Positions 44,136 through 56,986 of a stretch of 64,000 bases of DNA are shown here, in pieces. Source of the stretch: DATKFM01 sp963810485 (GTDB lineage Bacteria; Pseudomonadota; Alphaproteobacteria; Dongiales; Dongiaceae); NCBI GenBank assembly GCA_963810485.1, contig CAWENQ010000007.1, forward strand, positions 248,001 to 312,000, in the 5' to 3' direction. The position numbers and the translations under genes are program-made. Numbering within the stretch: the stretch's first letter is position 1; every line of letters begins with the position of its first letter. The notes below the pieces were generated by a model. It was not told the origin of the DNA. It made no database searches and saw only the letters and a program-made list of their open reading frames with translations.

Positions 44136-44888
44136 TTAGACCGCCGCCAGGATGCGATCGGGCACGTCGGAAATGATGCACTGCACACCAAACGCGATCA
44201 ACTCGCGGGCCCGCGCCGGCTCGTTGACCGTATAGACCACCAAGCCATAACCCAGGGCGCGGATCTCCGCGGCCCAGGCGGCGGTCATGTTGTGCCCGCT
44301 GCAATGGACGGTCGTGCAGGCGAGGTCGCGGGCATCCCGCTTCCAGGTCGGCAAACCGTCCTCATAGAGCAGCAGCCCGCGGGGCAGGGCGGGCGCCTTG
44401 TCCTTCACGACCGCCAGGCTGGCCGCCTTGAAGCTGGAAATCAGCGGCGGCGGCCGCCGGGCGGGCCATTGTTCTTCGATCAGCGCCACGGCCCGCTCCG
44501 CCGTCTCTACCTCGCGGCCGGGGCAGGGCTTGATCTCGATATTGGCGCCGAGGCCCAGGTCCCGCACCAGCTCGAGCGCCTCGCGGAAGCTTGGCACACG
44601 GGCGCCCACGAAGCGCGGCGCGAACCACGACCCCGCATCCAGCCGGCGAACCCGATCGAAAGCGGCCGACGCCACCAAGCCCTGTCTATCCGTCGTGCGA
44701 TCCAGCTCGTCGTCATGGAAGATGATGGGCACGCCGTCGGCGGTCAGCTTGACATCGAATTCAACCCAGCCGATGCCGCGCCGCGCCGCCTCGCGGAGAC
44801 TCTCCAGCGTATTCTCCGGCGCATAGGCCGCGGCGCCGCGGTGGCCCGCCACTTTCGGCAGGGCCACCGGTGTTGCCTGCGTCCTCAC
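44136..44888 (-). CDS. glycerophosphodiester phosphodiesterase
   Basis: A 250-residue UgpQ-type phosphodiesterase. The catalytic set is visible: AGHRGAAAYAPENT (first His, Arg, Glu, Asn), WVEFDVKLTADG (metal-ligand Glu and Asp) and FHDDELDRTT (second His). No signal peptide is present, so it acts in the cytoplasm, releasing glycerol-3-phosphate from deacylated phospholipids. It lies immediately downstream of pnp on the same strand with 3 bp between them, which suggests read-through expression. Confidence 0.94.
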   Translation of the reverse strand: MRTQATPVALPKVAGHRGAAAYAPENTLESLREAARRGIGWVEFDVKLTADGVPIIFHDDELDRTTDRQGLVASAAFDRVRRLDAGSWFAPRFVGARVPSFREALELVRDLGLGANIEIKPCPGREVETAERAVALIEEQWPARRPPPLISSFKAASLAVVKDKAPALPRGLLLYEDGLPTWKRDARDLACTTVHCSGHNMTAAWAAEIRALGYGLVVYTVNEPARARELIAFGVQCIISDVPDRILAAV

Positions 44889-44891
44889 GGA

Positions 44892-47018
<2,127 letters not shown>

Positions 47019-47070
47019 AGACGAGTTATCCTTTCGGGTAACGGCCGGAAGGGATGTGCCGGACCCGCGA

Positions 47071-47109
47071 AAGAAGCGGCGGCTGCGCGATTTCCGCGCG
47101 CCGCTTCTT
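47071..47109 (-). ncRNA. hairpin in rpsO-pnp leader, possible RNase III/PNPase autoregulation site
   Basis: AAGAAGCGGCG pairs with CGCCGCTTCTT around an interior GC-rich loop, located 52 bp upstream of the pnp start. In Escherichia coli a leader hairpin in this same position is cut by RNase III and used by PNPase to control its own mRNA. Here the role is inferred from position only. Confidence 0.5.
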
Positions 47110-47185
47110 GCGTCGGCCCGGCTGACCTGCGATCGCGCCGGCCGGGTCGCGATCGATCATCGGTGTGAAAGCAATATGAAGTTGC

Positions 47186-47208
47186 ACGCGCGGGCAGAAC
47201 CCGCGCGT
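47186..47208 (-). terminator. hairpin just after rpsO
   Basis: ACGCGCGGG and CCCGCGCGT are exact complements around a 5-nt loop, 24 bp downstream of the rpsO stop. No T-run follows on the minus strand, so it is likely a partial attenuator or mRNA-end stabiliser, allowing read-through to pnp. Confidence 0.55.
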
Positions 47209-47231
47209 TTTCGTGTTTCGTCTGGTCCTGG

Positions 47232-47501
47232 CTAGCGGCGCAGACCAAGGCGATCGAGGATTTCTTGATAGCCGCCGGCGTTGACGCGCTTGAGATAGTC
47301 GAGCAGACGGCGGCGTTGGCCGACCATGACCAGCAGGCCGCGGCGGGAATGATAGTCCTTCTCGTGCGACTGCAGATGTTCGGTCAGGTTCTTGATCCGC
47401 TCGCTGAGCACGGCGATCTGCACTTGCGGCGAGCCGGTGTCGTTGGTGTTGGTGGCGTATTCCTTGATGAGCTCTTGCTTGCGCTCTGCGCTAATCGACA
47501 T
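47232..47501 (-). CDS. rpsO: 30S ribosomal protein S15
   Basis: An 89-residue S15 with the full signature: TGSPQVQIAVLSERI, LTEHLQSHEKDYHSRRGLL and VGQRRRLLDYLK. It binds the 16S central domain early in assembly. It sits between truB and pnp in the conserved order, 21 bp after truB. Confidence 0.98.
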   Translation of the reverse strand: MSISAERKQELIKEYATNTNDTGSPQVQIAVLSERIKNLTEHLQSHEKDYHSRRGLLVMVGQRRRLLDYLKRVNAGGYQEILDRLGLRR

Positions 47502-47522
47502 CGTGAGGTCCTTTCCATCACG

Positions 47523-48449
47523 TCAAAGGTTGAAGACTCGCACCGGGCGCAGGTCACCGGCCTCGAATCGAGCGAGCGCCACCGGCTTTCCGCCGGCCGT
47601 GGCGCAGACCAAAGTCCCGCTCGAAATGTGGCTGACCCTGCCTGCATCCTGGCGGCGGATAAATCCCACCGGTTGTCCGGAGCGCAGGCTGTTCGCCTCG
47701 ATGTCGGTCAAGGCCAGTGCCGGGATGTCGTCCAGCGCGGTCTCGACCGGTCTTAAATGCCCGAAGGCGGCGGGACTATGCCCGAGGGCTACCAGCGATT
47801 CCAGGGAAATCGCCTGGGACTCCTCGAACGGGCCGACGGCGAGCCGCCGCAGGGCGGAAATATGCCCGCAAGTTCCGAGGCTTAGAGCGAGGTCGCGGCC
47901 GAGCGCGCGCATGTAGGCGCCCTTGCCGGAACAGACCTCGAAGCTGGCGTGGTCGGCATCCTCCACGGCGATGAGATGGAAGGCATGGACAGTGATCCGC
48001 CGCGGCGCCAATTCCACCACCTCGCCGGCACGCGCCAGGTCATAGGCCCGCTCGCCATCCACATGGATGGCGGAGAAGGCCGGCGGCACCTGCTCGATCT
48101 CGCCGGTGAAGCGGGGCAACGCGGCCAGGATCTCGGCTTCCGTGGGACGCCGGTCGCTGGTGGCCGTGACCGCGCCCTCGGCATCGTCGGTGGCCCGCGC
48201 CTCGCCCCAGCGCACGGTAAAGCGATAGCGCTTCCGGCCGTCCATGATGAAGGGGATGGTCTTGGTCGCCTCGCCCAGTGCGATGGGCAGGATGCCGGTG
48301 GCCAGGGGATCCAGCGTGCCGCCATGGCCGGCCTTGGCGGCGTTGAAGATGCGCCGGACCTTGCCGACCACTTGGGTCGAGGTGACGCCCGCAGGCTTGT
48401 CGATCACCAGCCAGCCGCTGACCGGGTCGCCCTTGCGCTTACGCGCCAT
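47523..48449 (-). CDS. truB: tRNA pseudouridine(55) synthase
   Basis: A 308-residue TruB. The start GWLVIDKPAGVTS and the catalytic motif HGGTLDPLATG (catalytic Asp) near 43-53 are diagnostic, with KRYRFTVRWGEAR and the C-terminal PUA-like part (SGQPVGFIRRQ). It makes psi55 in the T loop of tRNAs. ATG 48449 starts inside the rbfA 3' end (11-bp overlap), so the pair is translationally coupled. Confidence 0.97.
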   Translation of the reverse strand: MARKRKGDPVSGWLVIDKPAGVTSTQVVGKVRRIFNAAKAGHGGTLDPLATGILPIALGEATKTIPFIMDGRKRYRFTVRWGEARATDDAEGAVTATSDRRPTEAEILAALPRFTGEIEQVPPAFSAIHVDGERAYDLARAGEVVELAPRRITVHAFHLIAVEDADHASFEVCSGKGAYMRALGRDLALSLGTCGHISALRRLAVGPFEESQAISLESLVALGHSPAAFGHLRPVETALDDIPALALTDIEANSLRSGQPVGFIRRQDAGRVSHISSGTLVCATAGGKPVALARFEAGDLRPVRVFNL

Positions 48450-48879
48450 CGCCCGCAGGCCCCTTGCGGCGGCCCGGCCTCGGCGCCGCCTCGGGTGCCA
48501 GGTCCTGCGCCACCCGCGGATCCTGCAGCAATTCCTCGATCCGGGTCGATTGCGCGAAACTGGTGTCGGCGGCAAAGCGGATCGTCGGCACCATCCTGAG
48601 ATCGACCTCGCGGGCGATCTGGCCGCGGAAATAGCCGCCCGCATGGTTCAGCGCCTTGACCAGGGCCGCGCTATCGCCGCCGCCGAAGGGCGTGATGAAG
48701 GCGGTGGCCGCGCGCAGATCGGGGCTGACGCGCACTTCCGTCACCGTCACCTGGGCATCCGCCAGCAGCGGGTCGTGCAGTTCGCCGCGCGCGAGGATGC
48801 GCACCAGCGCATGGCGCAGCTCCTCGCCCACCCGCAATTGCCGCGGGGAGCGGTCGGAAGCCCCCTGACGTTTTCTCAT
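48439..48879 (-). CDS. rbfA: ribosome-binding factor A
   Basis: A 146-residue RbfA with the KH-like core: RVGEELRHALVRIL, VTVTEVRVSPDLRAATAFI and LRMVPTIRFAADTSFAQSTRIEELL. It helps mature the 16S 5' end in 30S assembly. The basic C-terminal tail (PRPGRRKGPAG) overlaps the truB start. It follows infB by about 60 bp. Confidence 0.96.
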   Translation of the reverse strand: MRKRQGASDRSPRQLRVGEELRHALVRILARGELHDPLLADAQVTVTEVRVSPDLRAATAFITPFGGGDSAALVKALNHAGGYFRGQIAREVDLRMVPTIRFAADTSFAQSTRIEELLQDPRVAQDLAPEAAPRPGRRKGPAGDGA

Positions 48880-48940
48880 GGTCTCTGGCCGTCCGGCGCG
48901 ATCGGACCGGCGCTGCGAGGCTGAAGCGGCGGCGGCGGCT

Positions 48941-51536
48941 TCAGGCCGCCGTTACCTGCTCCATCTCGAAGCACTCGATCATGTCGCCTTTTTCGATGTT
49001 GTCGTAGTTCTCGAAGGCCATGCCGCATTCAAAGCCCTCCTTGACCTCGCGCACTTCGTCCTTGAAGCGCCGAAGAGTCTTCAGGCTGCCTTCGTGGATG
49101 ACCACGTTGTCGCGCAGCAGGCGGACCTTGGCGCCGCGGCGGACCAGGCCCTCGGTGACCATGCAGCCGGCCACCTTGCCGGCCTTGGTGACGGTGAAGA
49201 CCTCGCGGATCTCCGCATAGCCGATGAACTTCTCCCGCAGGGTCGGGGCCAGCATGCCCTTCAGCGCTGCGTTGATGTCGTCGATCACGTTATAGATGAT
49301 CGAATAGTAGCGGATATCGACACCGTCGCGGCGCGCCATGTCGCGGGCCTGGGGATTGGCGCGCACATTGAAGCCGATGATCATGGCGCCGGACGCGCGC
49401 GCCAGCGTGACGTCGGATTCGTTGATGCCGCCCACCGCCTGGTGCAGCACGCGGACGGAGACCTCGTCGTTCTTCAGCTTCGACAGGCTGCCGACGATGG
49501 CTTCCAGCGAGCCCTGCACGTCGGATTTGACGACAAGCGCCAGTTCCTTGGTTTCGCCGGCGGCGATCTTCGAGAACATCTGCTCCAGCGTGCCGCGGGA
49601 TGCCGCCTTGGCCTGGGTTTCCCGCTGTTTCTGGCGGCGGAATTCGCTGACCTGGCGGGCCTTGGTCTCGTTTTCGACGACGATGAACTGCTCGCCCGGC
49701 AGGGGCGTGCCCTGCAGGCCCAGCACTTCCACCGGCATCGACGGGCCGGCGTTGTCGATATTCTCGCCGCGATCGTTGACCAGGGCGCGCACGCGGCCCC
49801 ATTCCGTGCCGGCGACGAAGATATCACCGACATGCACGGTGCCGCGCTGGATCAGGATGGTGGCGACGGCGCCGCGGCCGCGCTCGAGCCGCGCCTCGAT
49901 CACCGTGCCGCTGCCCGGGCGATCCGGATTGGCCCTCAGCTCCAGGATTTCCGCCTGCAGCATGATGCCTTCCGCCAGCTTGTCGAGATTCAGCCGCTCC
50001 TTGGCCGACACCTCGATGGTCTGCACTTCGCCGCCCATGGACTCGGCGACGATGCTGTGCTGCAGCAGCTCCTGCCGCACCCGTTCGGGCTTGGCGTCCG
50101 GCTTGTCGATCTTGTTGATGGCGACGATGATCGGCACTTCAGCCGCCTTGGCGTGCTGAATCGCCTCCACCGTTTGTTCCATGATGCCGTCATCGGCGGC
50201 CACCACCAGCACGACGATATCCGTGACGTTGGCGCCGCGGGCGCGCATCTCCGTGAACGCGGCATGACCCGGCGTATCGATGAAGGTGATCGGCTGGCCC
50301 GATGGCGCCTTCACCTGATAGGCGCCGATATGCTGGGTGATGCCGCCGGCTTCATGGGCCGCCACATCGGTCTTGCGCAGCGCATCCAGCAGCGACGTCT
50401 TGCCATGGTCCACATGGCCCATGACCGTCACGATCGGGCGCGCGCGGCTTCAGGCTCTCGGGATCGTCGGCCGTGCCTTCGATGCCGGTCTCGATGTCGG
50501 CGGCGGCGACGCGGCGCACGCGATGGCCGAACTCCGTGGCCACCAATTCCGCCGTGTCGGCATCGATCACCTGATTGATCGTCGCCATCACGCCCATCTT
50601 CATCAGCGCCTTGATCACATCGCCGCTGCGCTCGGCCATGCGGTTGGCGAGATCCTGAACGGTAATGGTTTCGGGGACTGTCACGTCGCGCACGACCTTC
50701 AACTGCTGTCCGTCGGCGCGCATTTCAAGCGCCCGCTGCTTTTCTTTCTCGCGGGCGCGGCGCACCGAGGCGAGGCTGCGCGACCGCTCTTCGTCGGAAT
50801 CGCCCAGCGCTTCGGAGATCGTCACCTTGCGGCCGGCGCGGCGCGGTTCCAGGCGCCGGGGCGCCGGCACCGGCTTTGCCGCCGTCAGCTTGCCCGCCCG
50901 CTTGGCGCGCGCGGGTTCTTCCTCCTCCTCCTCGACCGCCACTTCGGCGCCGCGGCTGCCCGGCTTGCCCGGACGCAGCGTCGCCGGCACTTCGGCTGTC
51001 TTGGCGCCCGGCGCCTTCACGCCGTCGGTCTTTGGTTTCGGCGAAGTCGCATCCAGCTTGCTGCGGGCTTCGGCTTCGATGCGCGCGCGCTCTTCGTTCT
51101 GGCGGCGCTCTTCCGCCTCCTCGGCCTGGCGGCGGACGGCTTCTTCCTCCGCCTTGCGCCGGTTTTCCATTTCCAGGGCGCGGCGGCGTTCTTCGTCCTT
51201 CTTCGCGTCCTCCAGCACCTTGACGCGGGTGGCGCGTTCGTCGGCGGTCAGATGCGGCGCATGCAGCGCTTCGATGGCGTTCTCGATCGCCAGGATCTCT
51301 TCCGCCGGCACGGTGGTTTCCGCCGTGACCTCGGTCATGCGGCCGCCTTCGTTGGGGGCGAAGGTGCGCTTCTTCTTCACCTCGACCGAAACCGTCTTCG
51401 AGCGGCCATGGGGGAAGCTCTGCCTCACCTGGCCGGCGTCGATGGTCTTCTTGATCTCAAGCCGTCCGGGACGGGTGAGCTTCAGCGGTTTCTTTTCGGT
51501 CTCTTTACTGTTTTCGGTTTCGTTACTGGTTGCCAT
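48941..51536 (-). CDS. infB: translation initiation factor IF-2 (one frameshift)
   Basis: An 864-residue IF-2 after removal of one base near 50440, where PESLKPRAP meets VTVMGHVDHGK. The N-terminal extension is Glu/Arg-rich and low complexity, with two IF2_N-type modules. The GTPase domain has GHVDHGKTS (G1), DTPGHAAF (G3) and NKID (G4). Domains II-IV follow to the end. It brings fMet-tRNA to the 30S subunit. ATG 51536 is the first Met of the homologous part. The indel falls in a GC-rich alternating run (GCGCGCGC). Confidence 0.96.
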
Positions 51537-51540
51537 TTGC

Positions 51541-52203
51541 CTACCGATCATCAACGCATTCTCTTAGGCGGACGCCCTTCAATCGCTCGACCTCCGCCGT
51601 AATCTTGTCGGCGAACCCGCCGGGCGCCACCACGGCGTGTATCGTATTCTCGTGACTCAAGACCTGGGAAATCTCGTCTGAAGTGAAGAGTTCCACCACA
51701 GGCAGTTCGCCAGCCAGCGCCCGCATCTTTGCCCGTCCGTCGGCGGCGCCGTCGGACGCCGCCAGCAGCAGGCCGGCGCGGCCCGATTGCAGCCAGGCGC
51801 GGCATTTCTCGAAGCCGGCGACAGCGGCGCCGGCGCGGCGCGCCAGGCCGATGAGATCCAGGCAGCGGCGGCGCAGCAGCGACTCGATCAGGTCCAGCGT
51901 ATCCGCCGGCACGGTCAGGGACTGCTTTGCCGCCTTGGCGAACAGATTGCGGCGGCAAGCCTGCTCCAGCGCCTTGCGCTCCGCCTGCACCCAGAAACCA
52001 TGCCCCGGCAGCTTGCCGTCGATGTCGGGCAGCACCTTGCCATCCGGATCGGCGGCGAAGCGAATCAATTGCGACTTCGGCAGGCTTTCGCGGCTGACCA
52101 GGCAGCGGCGCAGCGGCGACGTGCGGCCCCGGCCGGTGCCGGTATCCACCAGCCCCTCCATGTCCGCATCCGCCGTGACTGCCATGGTCATATCCAAGTT
52201 CAT
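51541..52203 (-). CDS. YlxR-domain / L7Ae-like RNA-binding protein (DUF448)
   Basis: A 220-residue two-domain protein. Residues about 28-100 form the YlxR (DUF448) domain: RRCLVSRESLPKSQLIRFAADPDG and GHGFWV. The C-terminal half is an L7Ae-type fold (LIGLARRAGAAVAGFEK), as in the alphaproteobacterial version. It is thought to bind RNA and has been linked to RNase P and transcription; its role here is not fixed. It lies 4 bp upstream of infB and 21 bp after nusA in the standard operon. Confidence 0.93.
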   Translation of the reverse strand: MNLDMTMAVTADADMEGLVDTGTGRGRTSPLRRCLVSRESLPKSQLIRFAADPDGKVLPDIDGKLPGHGFWVQAERKALEQACRRNLFAKAAKQSLTVPADTLDLIESLLRRRCLDLIGLARRAGAAVAGFEKCRAWLQSGRAGLLLAASDGAADGRAKMRALAGELPVVELFTSDEISQVLSHENTIHAVVAPGGFADKITAEVERLKGVRLRECVDDR

Positions 52204-52224
52204 TTCCGCGATAGCACCTCTCGC

Positions 52225-53757
52225 CTAAACCGCTTTCTCCTGCTCCGCGAACCAATGGGCGCGGGCCGCCATGATGATGGTGTTGGCGTCCTGCTGGCTC
52301 AGCGGGAAGCCGCGCAGCAGTCCGTCATTCTTGTTGATCAGCTCGTCGCTGGAGAGATCGGCGAGATCGTCGCGGGACTTCACGCCATTCTCGCCCAGCG
52401 CCACCAGCATCGCCGGGGTCAGCCCTTCGAGGGTTGCGAGATCGTCGGTGACGCCCAGTTCGCGGCGGCGGGAATTCATCTTCTCGTTCTGCTCCTGCAG
52501 ATAGTTGCGGGCGCGGTCGCGCAGTTCGCTGGCCACGTCCTCGTCAAAGCCTTCGATCGACGCCAGCTCTTCCACCGGCACGAACGCCACTTCCTCGATG
52601 CTGGTGAAGCCCTCGGTCACCAGCAGATGGGCGATCACGTCGTCCACATCCAGGGCATCGATGAACATCTGCGAGCGGGTGCGGAATTCCTCCGAGCGGC
52701 GCTCGGATTCGGCCGCCTCGGTCAGCACATCGATGCTCCAGCCCGTGAGCATGGAGGCCAGGCGCACATTCTGGCCGCGGCGGCCGATGGCCTGGGCCAA
52801 CTGCTCGTCGGGCACCACCACTTCGATACGCCGCATTTCCTCGTCCAGCACCACCTTGGAGACTTCGGCGGGCGCCAGCGCGTTGACCACGAAAGTCGCG
52901 GGATCGTTGGACCAGGGAATGATGTCGATCTTCTCGCCCTGCAATTCGCCGACCACCGCCTGCACGCGGCTGCCGCGCATGCCGACGCAGGCGCCGACGG
53001 GATCGATGCCGCTGTCGTTGGAGATCACGGCGATCTTGGCGCGGCTGCCGGGGTCGCGGGCCACCGACTTGATCTCGATGATGCCGTCATAGATCTCCGG
53101 CACTTCCTGGGCGAACAGCTTGGCCATGAAATCCGGATGGGTGCGGGACAAGAAAATCTGCGGTCCGCGGGCTTCCTCGCGCACATCGAGAATAAGCGCG
53201 CGCACGCGGTCGCCGTTGCGGTGCGATTCCCGCGGCAGGCATTCGTCGCGGCGCAGCAGGCCTTCGGCGCGGCCGAGATCGACGGTGACATTGCCGAACT
53301 CGACGCGCTTCACCAGGCCGTTGACGATCTCGCCCTTGCGGTCCTTGTACTCGTCGAACTGGCGCTTGCGCTCGGCCTCGCGCACCTTCTGCACGATCAC
53401 CTGCTTCGCCGTCTGCGCGGCGATGCGGCCGAAATCGATCGGCGGCAGCTCGTCGACGACATGCTGGCCGAGCTCGATGTTCGGCTCGATCTTCTGCGCC
53501 TGCTTCAGCGTCAGTTGCGTCGCCTCGTTCTCCACGGTTTCCACCGCCTCGCGATGGCGCGTCAGGCGGATCTCGCCGGTCTTGCGGTCGATATGGGCGC
53601 GGATGTCATGCTCCGGCCCATATTTCGAGCGGCCCGCTTTCTGGATGGCCTGTTCCATCGCCTCGAGGACCTCGTCGCGCTCGATGCCTTTTTCGCGCGC
53701 AACGGCATCGGCCACCTGAAGCAACTCGAGCCTGGGAACAGCAATCGTCGTGTCCAT
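52225..53757 (-). CDS. nusA: transcription termination/antitermination protein NusA
   Basis: A 510-residue NusA. Order: N-terminal RNAP-binding domain (REKGIERDEVLEAMEQAI), S1 domain (GEIVNGLVKRVEFGNVTVDLGRAEG), KH1 and KH2 (DPVGACVGMRGSRVQAVVGELQGEKIDIIPW; AIGRRGQNVRLAS), then two C-terminal HhH acidic repeats. It binds RNA polymerase and controls pausing and antitermination. ATG 53757 (MDTTIAVPR) is preferred over the upstream Met by homology. It follows rimP by 15 bp. Confidence 0.97.
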   Translation of the reverse strand: MDTTIAVPRLELLQVADAVAREKGIERDEVLEAMEQAIQKAGRSKYGPEHDIRAHIDRKTGEIRLTRHREAVETVENEATQLTLKQAQKIEPNIELGQHVVDELPPIDFGRIAAQTAKQVIVQKVREAERKRQFDEYKDRKGEIVNGLVKRVEFGNVTVDLGRAEGLLRRDECLPRESHRNGDRVRALILDVREEARGPQIFLSRTHPDFMAKLFAQEVPEIYDGIIEIKSVARDPGSRAKIAVISNDSGIDPVGACVGMRGSRVQAVVGELQGEKIDIIPWSNDPATFVVNALAPAEVSKVVLDEEMRRIEVVVPDEQLAQAIGRRGQNVRLASMLTGWSIDVLTEAAESERRSEEFRTRSQMFIDALDVDDVIAHLLVTEGFTSIEEVAFVPVEELASIEGFDEDVASELRDRARNYLQEQNEKMNSRRRELGVTDDLATLEGLTPAMLVALGENGVKSRDDLADLSSDELINKNDGLLRGFPLSQQDANTIIMAARAHWFAEQEKAV

Positions 53758-53772
53758 AATTGTCCTCAACAC

Positions 53773-54273
53773 CTAGCCAGTCGTTTCACTCGCCGCAGCG
53801 GCGATCAATTCATCCGTCAGCACGAGCTTGGCGCGCTGAACCTCTTGGAAGGGCACCTTCGATTCGCCCTCGGGCGTCGCGATATGCACCTGGTCGCCCG
53901 CCATGCCGAGCAGCTTGCCGCGGAAGCGGCGGCGGCCGTCGATCGGCGTGCGCGACTCGAAGCGCGCCTCATAGCCTTTGAAGCGGTCGAAATCCGCCGG
54001 TTTCACCAGCGGCCGGTCGATGCCGGGCGAGCTGATCTCCAGCGTGTAGGTGCCGGCGATCGGATCTTCCACATCCAGCAAGGCCGAGACGGTGCGGCTG
54101 GCGGCGGTGCAATCATCCACCGAGACAGCCGTGCGGTCCGCGCGCTCGATCATGACCTGCAGCGTCGCATGGCGCGCGCCGCCCATCAGCAGCACCCGTA
54201 CCACGTCATAGCCCTGCGCCGCCAGGGACGGCGCAATCAGACGTTCGATCTCAACGGCCTTCTCGCCGGTCAT
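53773..54273 (-). CDS. rimP: ribosome maturation factor RimP
   Basis: A 166-residue RimP with an N-terminal alpha/beta domain (GYDVVRVLLMGG, LQVMIERADRTAVSVDDC) and a C-terminal SH3-like barrel. The conserved YTLEISSPGIDRPL is at about 96-109. It is the first gene of rimP-nusA-ylxR-infB-rbfA-truB-rpsO-pnp, so the operon promoter should lie in the 160-bp gap upstream. Confidence 0.96.
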   Translation of the reverse strand: MTGEKAVEIERLIAPSLAAQGYDVVRVLLMGGARHATLQVMIERADRTAVSVDDCTAASRTVSALLDVEDPIAGTYTLEISSPGIDRPLVKPADFDRFKGYEARFESRTPIDGRRRFRGKLLGMAGDQVHIATPEGESKVPFQEVQRAKLVLTDELIAAAASETTG

Positions 54274-54322
54274 GCCACTCCAAATCAGTGCGGGCCATTA
54301 CGGGCCGGAAAATCCGGGTAAC

Positions 54323-54349
54323 AAAAAAGGCGGGCCGCTGGCCCACCTT
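54323..54349. terminator. intrinsic terminator of the metK-trmB unit
   Basis: AAGGYGGGCC arms pair with one G-T wobble around a GCT loop. On the minus strand the stem is followed by TTTTTTGTT, 85 bp after trmB. The plus strand also shows TTGTTTTT, so it can work both ways and insulates the rimP operon. Confidence 0.85.
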
Positions 54350-54433
54350 GTTTTTCCATCCCGCGACATTCCGCGCAGGACTATTTATTGGCTTAGTTTA
54401 TATAGCCAAGGGCGGGGGCCCTTCAAGGGCAAT

Positions 54434-55141
54434 TCAGGCGCGCGGACGCCGCCGAAAAGCAAGATATATGGGGTTCCGGCCGGCCTTGATGGCCTTTTCC
54501 TGATAACGGGTGGCGATCCAGTCGGCCGGCGGCTGGCGCCAGTCCTGAGGCCGCCGGGCCAACCAGGCGAGATCCGAATGAAGCCGGATGTTTTCCAGGG
54601 TCCAGCGGATATAGCCCATATCGTCAGAAGCAATCCGCAGTTCCGCACCATCGGCCATCACCCGGGCCAGGGCATCCAGATTGGCCCGACCGGTAAAGCG
54701 CCTCTCCTTGTGGCGGCGCTTGGGCCAGGGATCGGGGAACAGCAGATAGATCCGCTGGAGGCTTGCATCGGGCAAACGGGGCAACAGCCCGCGCGCATCC
54801 TCATGCAATACCCGGACATTGGTCAGCTTTTCGCGGTCGATATGGGCCAGCGCCGAGGCCAGGCCGTTCAGGAAGACTTCGCAGCCGATGAAGCCGATGT
54901 CCCGGTGGCGCGCCGCCTGGCCGGCCAGATGCTCGCCGGCGCCGAAGCCGATCTCCAGCCACAGCTCCTGGGGCGGCGGCGAGAACTGGCCGCGGGGGTC
55001 GAAGGGCTCATCATCTGTAGGCAGCATCAGGCGGATTTGCGGCAGCAGATCCTCGACCAGCCGCTTGCGGCCGACCCGCAGCTTGCGGCCTTGCCGCCGT
55101 CCATGCCAGTCGAACCGGGAAGCCGCCGTCGGTTTGCTCAT
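54434..55141 (-). CDS. trmB: tRNA (guanosine(46)-N7)-methyltransferase
   Basis: A 235-residue SAM-dependent methyltransferase. The SAM-binding LEIGFGAGEHLA is near 60-72 and the family motif FPDPWPKRRHKERRF sits mid-protein, with the conserved Asp in HEDAR. It makes m7G46 in tRNA. It follows metK by 37 bp, placing a SAM user directly after the SAM synthase. Confidence 0.95.
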   Translation of the reverse strand: MSKPTAASRFDWHGRRQGRKLRVGRKRLVEDLLPQIRLMLPTDDEPFDPRGQFSPPPQELWLEIGFGAGEHLAGQAARHRDIGFIGCEVFLNGLASALAHIDREKLTNVRVLHEDARGLLPRLPDASLQRIYLLFPDPWPKRRHKERRFTGRANLDALARVMADGAELRIASDDMGYIRWTLENIRLHSDLAWLARRPQDWRQPPADWIATRYQEKAIKAGRNPIYLAFRRRPRA

Positions 55142-55178
55142 CGTAAAAGCGCCCCGCGTTGCGGACGCGGCGGCGGCG

Positions 55179-56348
<1,170 letters not shown>

Positions 56349-56363
56349 GCCCTACCTCATTCG

Positions 56364-56392
56364 GTGAAAAACGGACATATAGCCGTTGTCAC
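56364..56392 (-). promoter_or_regulatory. hairpin in the metK leader
   Basis: On the minus strand GTGA-C-AACGG pairs with CCGTT-TT-TCAC around an 8-nt loop, 16 nt from the GTG start. The ACAACGG segment recalls the SAM/SAH riboswitch class found before metK in Rhodobacterales, but the loop lacks a stretch able to pair with the ribosome-binding site. I treat it as a hairpin of unknown role. Confidence 0.35.
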
Positions 56393-56429
56393 GGCAAAGA
56401 GGGCCGACCGGCCGCCTACCGCGCCAAGG

Positions 56430-56891
56430 CTATTTCGAACCGGATTTCGACTTTCCGAGGGATTTCGTCAACTCGAAAACCCGCTTGCGGACGATGGGAT
56501 CGGTGATTTTGTAGTAGGCGCGCACCAGTTCCAGGGTTTCCCGCTTGGCCATGGGATCGAGTTCGAACGGCTCGGCACGGGTATCGCCCAGGCCGCGGAG
56601 GCGGCTGGGCGTCTTCGCCGCGACTCCGGCCGACATCTCGTCGAAGAAATAGGAAATTGGCACGTCCAGGACGCGCGCGACATCGAACAGGCGGCTCGAA
56701 CCGACGCGATTCGCGCCCCGTTCATACTTCTGCACCTGCTGGAAAGTGATACCCAGGGCATCGGCCAAACGTTCCTGGCTCATTCCCAGGAGCGTGCGCC
56801 GCTGCCGCAACCGCGCACCGACATGCATATCTATCGGGTTTGGTTGTCCGTCTTTCGAGCCTCGACCCGATGATTTCCGTCCCCTGGCCAT
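56430..56891 (-). CDS. XRE-family helix-turn-helix regulator
   Basis: A 153-residue protein. Residues about 22-80 form a classical HTH_3 domain (RLRQRRTLLGMSQERLADALGITFQQVQKYERG) followed by LFDVARVLDVPISYFF. The C-terminal part (DPMAKRETLELVRAYYKITDP) is a short helical region. This regulator recurs between lnt and metK in alphaproteobacteria; target genes are unknown. The Lys/Ser-rich tail may be disordered. Confidence 0.92.
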   Translation of the reverse strand: MARGRKSSGRGSKDGQPNPIDMHVGARLRQRRTLLGMSQERLADALGITFQQVQKYERGANRVGSSRLFDVARVLDVPISYFFDEMSAGVAAKTPSRLRGLGDTRAEPFELDPMAKRETLELVRAYYKITDPIVRKRVFELTKSLGKSKSGSK

Positions 56892-56986
56892 AACGGTCCT
56901 GTCCCCTCCCGCTATTTTTCAAACCCGCGGTTTAATAGTGATCACACTACAACTGGTCAACGGTCAGTTTGCACACAATCATACAG

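Noticed and set aside
51787..54321. 844-codon plus-strand open frame opposite ylxR-nusA-rimP
   Set aside because: A shadow of three well-identified minus-strand genes; composition is typical of antisense GC-rich sequence.
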